NCBI GenBank assembly: GCA_963677445.2
Contig: CAXXGF010000088.1
Span: forward strand, 183,966-247,965
Direction: 5' to 3'
DNA length: 64,000 nt
Source of the DNA: G963677445 sp963677445
GTDB taxonomy: Bacteria; Bacteroidota; Ignavibacteria; Ignavibacteriales; Melioribacteraceae
Shown: positions 25,499 through 34,662 of the stretch, one piece after another
How positions within the stretch are numbered: the stretch's first letter is position 1
Layout: each line of letters opens with the position of its first letter
Made by a program: the position numbers and the translations under genes
The notes under the pieces: model-generated
Told to the model about the DNA's origin: nothing
Databases searched by the model: none
Seen by the model: only the letters and a program-made list of their open reading frames with translations

Positions 25499-26329
25499 AT
25501 GGTCCGGTGTATATTGATTTTTTTTATTTCATCACTGTTTATCATAAGTGAAGATATATATTCTTTTCAGTTAACGGAAGATAACCCCCTTATATCCGTT
25601 ATTATCCAGTCATCGGATGGCGCGCAGGGTTCAAAAGAGCTTAAAGTAGGTATTGACCCGACCGCCTCTGACGGGATTGATCAGCACCTCGGCGAAGCTG
25701 AGCTTCCTCCCATGCCCCCTAACGGGATATATGCATCCCGCTTTCGTCTGCCCGATTCATATATAAGTTCATGGTCCGATTTCAGGCAGGGGGAGGGAAA
25801 CCTGGTGGGGGAGAGAACCCATACTTTATACTGGCAGCTTGGATCAAACTCAGATGGTCTGCACCTTTCATGGACTTTGCCGGAAAAGATGGGGATAAAA
25901 ATTATTGATCTCTTTGGCGGAATTGTGGTAAATTACAGTTTCGGCAGCGGAAGCAACAGCATCCATATCACCAACAGCGGCATTACCGAAGTTGAAATCA
26001 CCCTGACTTATGATTCGGTTGTCGGAGTGGAGGAGGAAGGAGCGGCGCCTGCCGGTTTCGATCTGAAACAAAACTATCCGAATCCCTTCAACCCTGCCAC
26101 AAATATAAATTTCAGCCTGCCTGTAAAGGCGAAAGTTACGCTGGAAATATTCAACGCTCTCGGTCAGAAAGTTTCCACTCTCGCTAATACAGATATGGAG
26201 GCGGGTATCCACACCGTAAATTTTACTGCCTCATCATTGGCAAGCGGAATCTATTTCTATACTCTATCCGCGGAGGGACTTGATGGCAGCAGTTTCAGCA
26301 ATACAAAGAAAATGATCCTCATGAAATGA
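25499..26329 (+). CDS. T9SS type A sorting-domain secreted protein
   Basis: This 276-residue protein has a signal peptide (MVRCILIFFISSLFIIS) and a beta-rich middle of about 170 residues without a named domain. It ends in a complete type-A C-terminal sorting domain: NYPNPFNPATNINFSLP, LEIFNALGQKVSTL, then HTVNFTASSLASGIYFY and a final KKMILMK. The T9SS would carry it across the outer membrane. Start 25499 is chosen for its signal peptide. Its sorting domain and 3' flank are duplicated almost exactly in the next gene. Confidence 0.85.
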   Translation: MVRCILIFFISSLFIISEDIYSFQLTEDNPLISVIIQSSDGAQGSKELKVGIDPTASDGIDQHLGEAELPPMPPNGIYASRFRLPDSYISSWSDFRQGEGNLVGERTHTLYWQLGSNSDGLHLSWTLPEKMGIKIIDLFGGIVVNYSFGSGSNSIHITNSGITEVEITLTYDSVVGVEEEGAAPAGFDLKQNYPNPFNPATNINFSLPVKAKVTLEIFNALGQKVSTLANTDMEAGIHTVNFTASSLASGIYFYTLSAEGLDGSSFSNTKKMILMK

Positions 26330-26448
26330 TGTGACCATATTAATAAAGAAATAAAATTTCTGCCAAACCTCTCCTAAGAGGATGACTACGCCACGGGATT
26401 TTGAAAACCCCGCGCCGAAGGCCTCCCATGGGGGAATTTTTTTTATGC
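26067..26448 (+). repeat. sorting-domain cassette, copy 1
   Basis: This roughly 380-bp block covers the last 88 codons of the preceding gene plus about 120 bp of 3' flank ending in a T-run. It recurs at 27671-28054 with only scattered substitutions and two single-base insertions. Confidence 0.92.
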
Positions 26449-26721
26449 GGTTATAAGGTTATTTATTCAAATACGCGTTGAAGCTTTTTACCAGGAAGTG
26501 GATACCAGTAAAAAGATTTTGACCATTTCATATATCTCTCCAATCCATCAAATAATATAAAAATTTGAATTGTATATATTACCAGATTTAACTATTTTAA
26601 AAACCGGATACTTACAGGACGCCTTGTTCTGTTGAAAATTTGGATGGGTAATGTACATCATTAATAAACGTACCGGGCTGGAAAATGCCGGAGATTTATT
26701 GTTTGCGGGGAGTATGAAAAA
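26330..26721. other. intergenic with structured-RNA candidate
   Basis: The first 120 bp form the candidate structured element and terminator described at 26361-26447. The rest is AT-rich; I see no gene or repeat in 26450-26721. Confidence 0.5.
26361..26447 (+). ncRNA. candidate structured RNA followed by terminator, copy 1
   Basis: TGCC (26361-26364) can pair with GGC at 26420-26422 as a closing stem. CCTCT/AGAGG forms an inner hairpin with a CCTA loop, then GCCACGGG and a CCCCGCGCCGAAGGC block follow. A short TCCC/GGGGA stem with eight T ends the unit. The order AAACC, hairpin, GG-TGAC, GCCACGGG resembles the c-di-GMP-I (GEMM) riboswitch, but the CGCAAAGC core is not intact. It may instead be a terminator region or an undescribed RNA. 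Confidence 0.35.
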
Positions 26722-27940
26722 ATGGTTCGGATATTGGTAATAGTGTTTTTTATTGTCACAGGATTTGTCTTCTCACAGGTTACATATATGGAGGAAGCCC
26801 CTGAAAAATGGAGCAAACCTGAGCTTGTTGAAATAATTTATACATATGCTCAGGATTTAAGGACGCCTTATATAAGGGCTGATGGTGAACAACTTGTATT
26901 TGACGGAAGAGGACTCTCTACGACATTTATTTCAGATACGGGATGGACTTATCCTTATTCATTTAATGATAATATCAATAAAAATCTTGCTGAAGACCCG
27001 GTGATTTCACCCGATGGAAAACGAATGTTTTTTACATGGTATACATCAACCTGGCAGGTATATTATTCCGATTGGGATGAGCAGCTTCAGGACTGGGGAA
27101 CGGCTGTCAACGCAGGGGAGAATGTCAATGGATTGGTAGGTGGAGCCAGAGCCGGCTGTGCCCCTAATGATTCATTATTCTGTTTTTTCCTTGGAAGCAC
27201 TCTTTATTTTGCCAGGTGGGACAGCGCGCAGGGCAAATATGTTGATGGTAAAAAATTCCCTGATGGAAGTGTTGGTTCTGTGACAAGTTGGTGGGGGGGG
27301 GATCTTACATGGGATATTGAAAATGCTTATGTTTGTAAGCAATTACCAGATACAAATATAAACGGCTCAACATATTACGACAGAGATATTGCTGTAGGAT
27401 ACCGCGACACTGTTATGGGATATATATTGTATGATTTCTATAAGTTGAATTTCTCAAATCTTGCCGATTCGCTTTACTTTTCAGGAGAATATATTAACCG
27501 TTACGAAGCTTCTCCAACAATAACAGGAGATGGAAAGCATCTTTATTTCCTCGGTAACTATCATGGTTATTATGCTATATACCATTCAGAGTTGCTTGTT
27601 GACAGGTATGGCAACCCGGTTACGAAAGTTAAGGAGGAAAAGAATGTCAAAGTACATAGCCATTATCTCGAACAAAACTATCCGAATCCCCTTCAACCCT
27701 GCCACAAATATAAATTTCAGTCTGCCTGAAAAGGCGAAAGTTACGCTGGAAATATTCAACGTTCTCGGTCAGAAAGTTTCCACTCTCGCTAATACAGATA
27801 TGGAGGCGGGTATCCACACCGTAAATTTTACTGCCTCATCATTGGCAAGCGGAATCTATTTCTATACTCTATCCGCGGAGGGACTTGATGGCAGCAGTTT
27901 CAGCCAATACAAAGAAAATGATCCTCATGAAATGATGTGA
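26722..27940 (+). CDS. T9SS-secreted WD40/PD40-like protein, sorting domain frameshifted
   Basis: This gene encodes a signal peptide (MVRILVIVFFIVTGFVFSQ) and a beta-propeller-like region of about 290 residues with TolB/PD40-type repeats (PVISPDGKRMFFTWY, PTITGDGKHLYFLG). A type-A sorting domain follows. Near 27690 an extra C (CCCC where copy 1 has CCC) shifts the frame, so translation ends at 27729 in unrelated residues. The sorting domain continues in another frame to 27940, with a second extra C near 27903. As written, the product would lack a working T9SS signal. The affected part lies in the duplicated cassette, so either recent decay or a consensus error could explain it. Confidence 0.75.
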
Positions 27941-28054
27941 CCACATCAATAAAGAAATAAAATTTCTGCCAAACCTCTCCCAAGAGGATGGCTATGCCAC
28001 GGGATTTTGAAAACCCCGCGCCGAAGGCATCCCCATGGGGGAGTTTTTTTATGC
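27671..28054 (+). repeat. sorting-domain cassette, copy 2
   Basis: This is a near-identical copy of 26067-26448. It includes the end of the sorting domain, the stop codon, the structured-RNA candidate and the T-run. It differs by two single-base insertions in the coding part and scattered substitutions, for instance GACTACGCC to GGCTATGCC. Confidence 0.92.
27967..28050 (+). ncRNA. candidate structured RNA followed by terminator, copy 2
   Basis: This is the second copy of the element at 26361. The inner CCTCT/AGAGG stem is kept and the loop changes from CCTA to CCCA. The terminal stem TCCCC/GGGGA is longer than in copy 1 and precedes seven T (28044-28050). Confidence 0.35.
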
Positions 28055-28371
28055 CCCGGGGATTACGGAATCACCAACCGTCACCATGGCCCTGAAGGGG
28101 TGGAAGCCAACACCTCGTGAAAAAAGTCCCGCGATTTTAATTGAATCTGTGTGGATGATTTTTTGATGATAAAGGGGATTTATCAACAGAAGTGACCGCT
28201 GCTTTCCATTTTTAATGGTTCTGATATGTAATTTCATTGGAATATAAATTCAGGGATAATTATTTTAAATTCTGAATTATGCAAAAGCAACGCATCAGGG
28301 ACAATTTCTAATAATATGGCCTCCGCGTTTTGTCCCGTCACCAGACAATAATTAAACTTAAGGAAGAAAAA
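28051..28371. other. intergenic before the radical SAM gene
   Basis: These 320 bp carry no supported gene. Small open frames on the minus strand have no family features. An AAGGAAG site at 28360-28366 serves the downstream gene. Confidence 0.5.
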
Positions 28372-29339
28372 TTGAATTTTGACGATATTCTTAAAAAACC
28401 GGCGATGGATATACCCTTGGCCGGGAGGAATTAATCTGGCTTTTGTCCCTGGCTCCCGATTCACCCCTATGCTATATGGTTATGGCTGAAGCAAACCGGA
28501 TATCAAAAGAGCTCACTAATAACCAGGCTGAGGTTCACGCGCAGTTTGCTCTTAACCTGGGGCCTTGTCCCTGCCATTGCGCCTTCTGTTCATTCGCTCA
28601 GCAGAACGGAGTATTTACAGAGGAGACAAGAATCAGTGTTGAGCAGGCGGTTGCTCACGCTAAGCAGTTTGAGACAGATGGCGCCAATGCCATTTTTATT
28701 ATGACTACAGATGTATATCCTTTTGAAATGTTTCTGGAATATTCACGGGAGATAAGAAAAAATCTCAGGCCGGAAACAAAAATGATCGCCAATATAGGGG
28801 ACCAGTCTCTCGAAAATGCAATAAAAGTTAAGGATACAGGATATACAGGCGTTTATCACGCGTTGCGTATGAGGGAGGGAATTGACACCGATCTTAAACC
28901 TGAAAGAAGAAAACAAAGTATAAGTAATTTTATTGAAGCCGGTCTCAGAGTAGGCACATGCGTTGAGCCTGTCGGACCTGAGCATACAAATGAGGAGATA
29001 ACCGAGAGCATCCTTTATACCGCGTCATTTAATCCTTCATATAGCGGATCGGCAAGGAGGATATCCATTCCGGGAACAGAGATCAACAAAAGAGGAATGA
29101 TAAGTGAATTACGTATGGCTCAGATTGTGGCTGTAACCAGACTGGGGATGCCCCGCTCGGTTATAGGCAACTGCACCCATGAAACATGCGCCCTTGGCGC
29201 CATCGGGGGAGCAAATCTTTTCTGGGCCGAAGTCGGGGCTAACCCAAGGGATGTTAAGGAAAATACCGAGGAAGGAAGAGGCCATACAGTCGCGGGATGC
29301 GCTAAAATATTTGAGGAAGCGGGGATGGGGTACTTATGA
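28372..29339 (+). CDS. radical SAM protein (BioB-like), 5' frameshift
   Basis: The main part is a radical-SAM/BATS-like enzyme: the cluster motif CPCHCAFC (CxxxCxxC) with FIMTTDVYPF, GVYHALRMREG and EPVGPEHTNEEI barrel strands, ending in a BioB-type C-terminus. The conserved N-terminus is split. TTG at 28372 after AAGGAAG opens a frame reading FDDILKK, while the body frame reads GDGYTLGREELIWLLSLAPD immediately after. Both join by a -1 shift at the A6 run 28393-28398. Without the shift, the body lacks a good start. Either a missing A in the assembly or a real slip could explain this. The function is unassigned; the family includes biotin synthase and relatives. Confidence 0.8.
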
Positions 29340-29408
29340 TGGCGAATCGAGATATTACAGTTAATAAATATTTCGGTCCCCCGAAGAAAATTCAGGGGAT
29401 CTGCTAAA

Positions 29409-31177
29409 TTATTTATCAAGTTTAATATGAAGTTCTTTCAACTGATCATCAGCCACACCGGCAGGGGAATCATCCATCAGTGAGATGCCGCTTGTGGTTT
29501 TCGGGAAGGCGATTACTTCGCGGATCGATTCTTCTCCGGCAAAAATCATCACAAGTCTGTCAAATCCGAAAGCGATACCTCCATGCGGCGGGGCGCCGAA
29601 ACGGAAAGCGTTCATAAGGAAGCCGAATTTTTCTTTTGCTTCTTCATCAGAAATGCCGAGCGCGCGGAACATTTTCTGCTGAAGCGCTGAATCATGGATT
29701 CTTATACTTCCTCCCGCTACTTCATGTCCATTCAGAACCAGGTCATAAGCTCTGGCCCGAACCTTACCCGGGTCAGATTCCATATATTCCACATCCTCGA
29801 AATTTGGGGATGTGAAGGGGTGATGCATAGCGTATATCTTTCGGTTTCATCATCCCATTCGAATAAGGGGAAATCGGTTACCCAGAGAAGAGCAGGTTTG
29901 GAGTCCGCTTTGATTAGCTCCATTCGTTTTGCCATTTCGAGTCTTACCGCTCCCATGGCATTGAGGGAGGTTGTTGTTTTTCCCGCTATCATCAGTATCA
30001 GATCACCTTGTTTAGCTTCAAGTGTAGAAACAATATTTTCTTTTTCCTCATCAGTGAGGAATTTCGCGATCGGGGAATTGAATCCATCTTCTTTCAGTTT
30101 TATCCAGACCAGGCCCCCGGCGCCATGTTTTTTTGCCAGGTCGGTGAGTGTATCAAGCTGCTTCCTGGAATATTCGGCGCAGCCTTCAGCTTTAATTGCT
30201 GTAATAATGCCATTATTGTTAATTGTATCACTGAATACCTTAAATCCGCTTCCCTTCAGTTTTTCATTCATTGTGCTCATTTCCAGACCAAAACGAAGAT
30301 CAGGTTTATCTGAGCCATATTTTTCCATCGCTTCCTGGTATGAAAGCCTCGGAATGGGAAGTTCCAGATCATACCCCTTAATTTCACTGAAGAAGGTTTT
30401 CATCATTCCTTCCACAAGCTCAAATATCTGCGGAATATCAACAAAAGACATTTCAATATCTATCTGGGTAAATTCAAGCTGGCGGTCGGCCCGAAGATCT
30501 TCATCTCTGAAACATTTTACTATCTGAAAATAGCGGTCAAATCCTGAAACCATCAGGAGCTGTTTATATGTTTGTGGAGACTGAGGAAGGGCGTAAAACT
30601 TGCCTTTATTTATCCTGCTCGGAACGAGGAAATCGCGGGCTCCTTCGGGGGTGCTTTTCATCAGCACCGGGGTTTCCACTTCGAGAAAATTTTTATCAGT
30701 TAGATAATTTCTTGCTATCAATGCCATTTTATGACGCAGTAGCATATTCCGCTGCATTTCATTTCTGCGGAGATCGAGGTAGCGGTACTTCAGTTTCAGT
30801 TCGTCGGTCGCGTCAACGTCATCCTTTATTACAAATGGGGGAGTATCAGCCGGATTGAGAATATCCAGTTTTTCAATCAGCACATCCACATGACCGGTGG
30901 CCATTTTTTCATTTATTGTGCCTTCCGGGCGTTTTCTTACTGTTCCTTCAATGGCGAGCACAAATTCTGAACGGATTGGTTTGGCTGTTTCAAATAATTC
31001 GCTGTTGTCTCCCGGTTCAATCACAGTCTGTGTCACCCCGTAACGGTCGCGTAAATTTATAAAAAGTACACCGCCCAGGTTTCTTTCACTGTCAACCCAG
31101 CCGTTGAGCACAACTTTTTCACCAACATGTTCTTCTCTTAATTCGCCGCACGTATGCGTTCTGTAGTTAAATAACAT
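29409..31177 (-). CDS. aspS: aspartyl-tRNA synthetase, frameshifted
   Basis: This is class IIb AspRS, 589 residues if the frame is repaired. It has an N-terminal OB-fold anticodon domain (HVGEKVVLNGWVDSERNLGG), motif 2 (CFRDEDLRADRQLEFTQID), the bacterial GAD insert, and motif 3 (GIAFGFDRL). The frame breaks near 29833. The N-terminal frame runs past WDDETERY into unrelated residues, while AMHHPFTSPNFEDVEYME continues in the other frame to 29409. A single missing base between Tyr and Ala repairs it. Since aspS is normally essential and single-copy, a consensus error is the simplest explanation. It charges tRNA-Asp (possibly also tRNA-Asn). Confidence 0.93.
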
Positions 31178-31418
31178 TTTTTCCCCGCGGATAATCGGTT
31201 TTAATAATTTTCAGGAAGTATAATTTTTCAGTCTCCAAAAATAACCAATTATAAATGAGGGGGCAAATTGAATTGTGAATGGTGAATTATGAATGGTGAA
31301 TAGGGCCGATTTGATTTTGGTTAACCACAAGGGACACGAAGGAGGCGCTATGAGCACAAAGATGACGAAGCAGTATTCACACTTAAAAAACATGACAAAG
31401 CAAAGCGAGGCCGAGGAT

Positions 31419-31460
31419 GAGTACTCCGTAAGGAGTTAAATTCTACGCGAAATAGCAAGA
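31419..31460 (+). repeat. dispersed element, copy 3 (core only)
   Basis: It carries ACTCCGTAAGGAGTTAAATT followed by CTACGCGAAATAGCAAG. It lacks the GAACGAGTACG tail seen in full copies and runs into the second MITE-like family, as copy 7 does. Confidence 0.65.
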
Positions 31461-31508
31461 AATATATCAACAAGTTGAAAGTATATTTGCCAGGTAAAAG
31501 TTTTGTGA

Positions 31509-31856
31509 TTACTTGAGGTGAGTCCTCCCCCGACCTCCGGTAAAAGACGACCGGAGGCCACCCCCTTGCTTGCATCCCCATGGGGCCAAAGGGGGACATT
31601 ACGTATTTTATCCCCCTTTGGAGGCACTGCTGTCAACTTAGTGAATATTTACGCAAAAATGTCCCCGATAGGGGGCAAAGCCGAATAGCCGCGGGGTGTT
31701 CCCGCAGGGAATTCCCCGTGGGGACGGATAGAAAAAATATACAATCCCCTATATTCCCGGGAACGTAAAAAAGATTTTGGGCTTAAGTTGACAGCAGTGC
31801 TTTGGAGGGGGTGGCAATGAAGCGCCTTTCTTCATTGACGGGGGAGGATATAACGT
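31509..31856 (+). mobile_element. second MITE-like family, interrupted copy
   Basis: The left end TTACTTGAGGTGAGTCCTCC and a right-hand CGGGGGAGGA (31839-31848) match the ends of the uninterrupted copy at 60835-60983. The interior resembles that copy except for the 177-bp insertion with its 7-bp duplication. The far right end has diverged, so the outer limit is approximate. Confidence 0.65.
31624..31800 (+). mobile_element. 177-bp MITE with 17-bp TIR and 7-bp target duplication
   Basis: GCACTGCTGTCAACTTA (31624-31640) is repeated perfectly in inverted form at 31784-31800. TTTGGAG flanks it on both sides (31617-31623 and 31801-31807). The 177 bp have no coding capacity. A related site at 60920-60945 lacks the insertion and reads straight through, which supports a real transposition. 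Decayed relatives occur at 3734 and 43941. A mobilising transposase is not in the window. Confidence 0.9.
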
Positions 31857-31992
31857 GGAAGTGACACAAATGGGTAATAATCAGGACAATATTGAAATTC
31901 TGGCTTGCCAGTTTATAAGTGCGATTATTTATTCAGGATATGGGCTGCAATTCTTTTATAACTTTATTTTCAATTGAACATCTAAAGACTAT

Positions 31993-32433
31993 ATGATGAA
32001 GCTGGGAAACAAATTGTGGAGTATGAGGATTGCCAATATGGCGATGCTGGCAATCATTGGAATTATTATTTCCTGCGCAGATGAACAAATAGATGTTATC
32101 AAAGATTATTCAGATGAAAGTATGAAAATTTCGGTAAAATTTCTTTATCAGAACCATTCAAATAAGTTTTTATATGCCGATTTGATAGTAAAGAATATCA
32201 CTCACGATACTGTTAAATATACGAATGCGGGACTGCTTCTTTTTACTGAGAAGGACTCAGCCAGAGCTTATTTTTCCTCCATCGCCACCATGGCGATTGA
32301 TTTTGTTGAAAAGGAAATTGCCGGAGGAGATTCATTAAGTTTTGACATATATTTCGCCGTGGAAAAAATCCTTCATCAGAACGAAATAAATAACTCAGTA
32401 ATTGTTTACAAACATCCGGCCGAAGGATTTTGA
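31993..32433 (+). CDS. small hypothetical lipoprotein
   Basis: This 146-residue protein has a hydrophobic N-terminus with a lipobox-like end (GIIISCADE), so it is probably lipid-anchored and exported. The rest is predicted beta-rich with a pattern like ISVKFLYQNHSNKFLYADLI, reminiscent of a small immunoglobulin-like fold. I recognise no family. A shorter start at 32026 would also keep the signal sequence. It stands alone between repeat-laden regions. Confidence 0.55.
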   Translation: MMKLGNKLWSMRIANMAMLAIIGIIISCADEQIDVIKDYSDESMKISVKFLYQNHSNKFLYADLIVKNITHDTVKYTNAGLLLFTEKDSARAYFSSIATMAIDFVEKEIAGGDSLSFDIYFAVEKILHQNEINNSVIVYKHPAEGF

Positions 32434-32794
32434 GAATCACGGTGTTTAACTGATCATTTTGAATCGATAGTATTTTCTAAAAATTTGTATTGGATTAGAA
32501 CAAAATCAAAACTGGAAAAAGAAATTATTGCCCAACTCTTATCCCATAAAATGGCGGAGTCAGATAAAAAATGAATCCGAAGAAAAAATCGTACTCGTTC
32601 TCGTAATCGTATTTCGTACTCGTCTTTTCAAAACACCCAGGTTATTCGAGAACGAGAACGATTACGAGAACCTGTTCCATGAGTACGATAAACTTTTGCC
32701 ATTTTGCGTAGAATTTAACTCCTTACGGATTATATCTCCTGTTGTATTTGTTGTTGCGGGTTTCGTATATTATAAAATTAAACCAAATTATTGA
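32434..32794. other. intergenic with dispersed element, copy 4
   Basis: No gene. Most of the stretch 32587-32735 is the dispersed element, inverted relative to copy 2. The remainder is AT-rich. Confidence 0.6.
32587..32735 (-). repeat. dispersed element, copy 4
   Basis: It contains GTACTCGTTCTCGTAATCGT, CAGGTTATTCGAGAACGAGA, and at its far end TTTTGCCATTTTGCGTAGAA followed by TTTAACTCC. This is the reverse complement of the order seen in copies 2 and 5. Confidence 0.75.
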
Positions 32795-32803
32795 GTGTTG
32801 GAA

Positions 32804-34099
32804 ATGAAATTTGTAATGATCAAATTAGTTTTAATAACATTATTTTTAATGGTTTTTTCTATATCAGCCCAGTGGGAAAATGTATCAGGCGATTTACCTG
32901 ATGACGGGGCGGGATTTTCATTATATGCCCTAAACCGTGATATCGCGGTTGTTTCGATGACTAATCAGCTTTATCGGACAGATAATGGCGGAGTTAACTG
33001 GCGGGAGATTGCTTCTGAATATTCAGTCATAGATGTTGAGATGATCGATTCCTCAGTGATTATCGCCGCGGCGGAACAATCGATAATAAAGTCGACCGAT
33101 GGAGGGGATAGCTGGAATGTTAAATTTACCGGGGCGGATTATACTTCCTTCTTTGATTACCTTGAAATGTTCAATGCTGACGAGGGAATAGCTGTGGGTG
33201 ACGCGCCGGATGACCTCTCCCCAATGCTTGTTGTTTCTACTACCGATGGAGGAGAAACATGGGTAATAAATAGCGATACCCCGAACGGATATTGGTCGAG
33301 GGATACATGGAAGAGGATATGTTTTGTCAACGGTCTGACCGGCTGGTTAATTACGCCGGGCGTTTCGGATCTGATGAAAACATCGGACGGGGGAGATACA
33401 TGGTTTGATACCGGCTGTCCGGTTTCAGGAAAATATGTTGTGAAGTTCGCGAACTCTTTAAAAGGAATTGTCTACGGCTTTGATTATAATAACCCCGCAT
33501 ATCCAAAATATTTTTATGCGACAAGCGATGGCGGGAGCTCATGGAATACTTTAACGGGTGTTAACGCCGACTGGGCTGAAGATATTGAATTTTTCAGGGA
33601 TGATAATGACAAATTGTTGATCTGCACAAATAAAAGCCTCCACTACAGCAGTAATTTTGGGGAAAGCTGGACCGATCTTACTTACCAGCTTCACACCGAC
33701 AGCGCCAAAGTTTTACGCGATCTTCACTTTACTGAAGATGGCTGCTGCTGGCTGATGGGTGACGGAGGCCGTGTGTTCAGAAACCGTGATCTTAATACGA
33801 TCACCGCGGTAAAAACAAAGCTGGAAAATTCTCCCGCTCAGTTTTCTCTTGCCCAGAATTATCCCAATCCTTTTAATCCTGTTACTACGATCAGTTATTC
33901 AATTCCGGAAAACTGCCATGTTGTATTAAAGATATATGATTCCCTTGGAAGAGAGATAATGGAATTGCATAACGATTTTTTATATGCTGGAACTTACAAT
34001 ATTCAATTTGACGCTTCAGAACTTTCCAGCGGAGTTTATTATTATTTTCTTAACGCGGGAAATTTTTCAATGGCAAAAAAATGCCTGGTAATAAAGTGA
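32804..34099 (+). CDS. T9SS-secreted YCF48/BNR-repeat beta-propeller protein
   Basis: This 431-residue protein has a signal peptide (MKFVMIKLVLITLFLMVFS). Six or so sialidase/BNR-type repeats follow: YRTDNGGVNW, IKSTDGGDSW, STTDGGETW, KTSDGGDTW, ATSDGGSSW and YSSNFGESW. This is the Ycf48/photosystem-assembly-factor-like propeller signature found in many FCB secreted proteins. A type-A sorting domain closes it (NYPNPFNPVTTISYSIP, SLGREI, SSGVYYYF). Start 32804 is chosen because the lysine then begins the signal peptide; an upstream GTG (32795) is less likely. It is exported by the T9SS; the ligand is unknown. Confidence 0.88.
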   Translation: MKFVMIKLVLITLFLMVFSISAQWENVSGDLPDDGAGFSLYALNRDIAVVSMTNQLYRTDNGGVNWREIASEYSVIDVEMIDSSVIIAAAEQSIIKSTDGGDSWNVKFTGADYTSFFDYLEMFNADEGIAVGDAPDDLSPMLVVSTTDGGETWVINSDTPNGYWSRDTWKRICFVNGLTGWLITPGVSDLMKTSDGGDTWFDTGCPVSGKYVVKFANSLKGIVYGFDYNNPAYPKYFYATSDGGSSWNTLTGVNADWAEDIEFFRDDNDKLLICTNKSLHYSSNFGESWTDLTYQLHTDSAKVLRDLHFTEDGCCWLMGDGGRVFRNRDLNTITAVKTKLENSPAQFSLAQNYPNPFNPVTTISYSIPENCHVVLKIYDSLGREIMELHNDFLYAGTYNIQFDASELSSGVYYYFLNAGNFSMAKKCLVIK

Positions 34100-34150
34100 G
34101 TTTTGAAAATATAAAAGAAGATATGAATAACCGTGAAACAAGGAAATACT

Positions 34151-34429
34151 ATGAAAAACTTAAAAGAGATACCAAAATTTGAGAGTGAGGAAAAGGAAAG
34201 GGAATTTTGGGCAAAAAATGATTCGACTGAATATATTAACTGGGATCAAGCGGAAATTACATCCCTTCCCAAATTGAAACCCTCTGCCAAAACTATCAGT
34301 TTAAGACTTCCGGAGTTTATGCTGAATGAGCTTAGAGTTATTGCCAACAAAAGGGATATACCATATCAATCTCTGATTAAAATTTTTCTGAAAGAAAAGA
34401 TTGATAAGGAGACTGGAAGAATTCAATAG
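34151..34429 (+). CDS. CopG/BrnA-like antitoxin, orphan
   Basis: This 92-residue protein opens with MKNLKEIPKFESEEKEREFW and contains a ribbon-helix-helix (KTISLRLPEFMLNELRVIANKRDIP), matching the CopG-antitoxin group that pairs with BrnT toxins. AAGGAAAT precedes the start at 34151. No BrnT-like gene is found on either side: the upstream neighbour is the beta-propeller gene and downstream is a 200-bp gap. It may be a remnant of a BrnTA pair. Confidence 0.72.
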   Translation: MKNLKEIPKFESEEKEREFWAKNDSTEYINWDQAEITSLPKLKPSAKTISLRLPEFMLNELRVIANKRDIPYQSLIKIFLKEKIDKETGRIQ

Positions 34430-34662
34430 GCAGCCTCTTTGAGGCGCCTGACCAATAATTTTCCTGCATTTCTTATTGGTTCCGGCTTTGTCAGCTTAGG
34501 AATTATGATTTTTGATTTTGGTTGTCCACAAGGGGTTCTAAGGAGGCGCGAAGATAGCGAAATTGAAATCGAAAAGGATTATAACTCTTGTTTTGTCGCA
34601 GACTATTATTTTTATATTAGGAAATTAAATCCAAACACAAATTGTTGTGACCGAAAATTATA
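34430..34662. other. short intergenic with repeat fragment
   Basis: No gene; the open frame here has no family character. GGTTGTCCACAAGGGGTTCT with GGAGGCGCGAAGAT (34521-34556) echoes the ACCACAAGGGACAC-type fragments at 31322 and 39061. Confidence 0.5.

Larger units (their letters stand above)
31178..31992. other. intergenic with nested repeat elements
   Basis: No gene is supported. In order: AATTGTGAATGGTGAATTATG repeats near 31270; an ACCACAAGGGACACGAAGGA-type fragment near 31322; the dispersed element, copy 3 (31419-31460); a MITE-like element (31509-31856) carrying a nested MITE (31624-31800). Confidence 0.7.

Noticed and set aside
26361..26447. Cobalamin, TPP or fluoride riboswitch
   Set aside because: None of their core consensus boxes is present; only a loose GEMM-like order remains.
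30008..30313. Plus-strand open frames inside aspS
   Set aside because: They are shadows of the coding strand, which carries AspRS motifs.
31624..31800. IS element
   Set aside because: 177 bp has no room for a transposase; it is a non-autonomous MITE.
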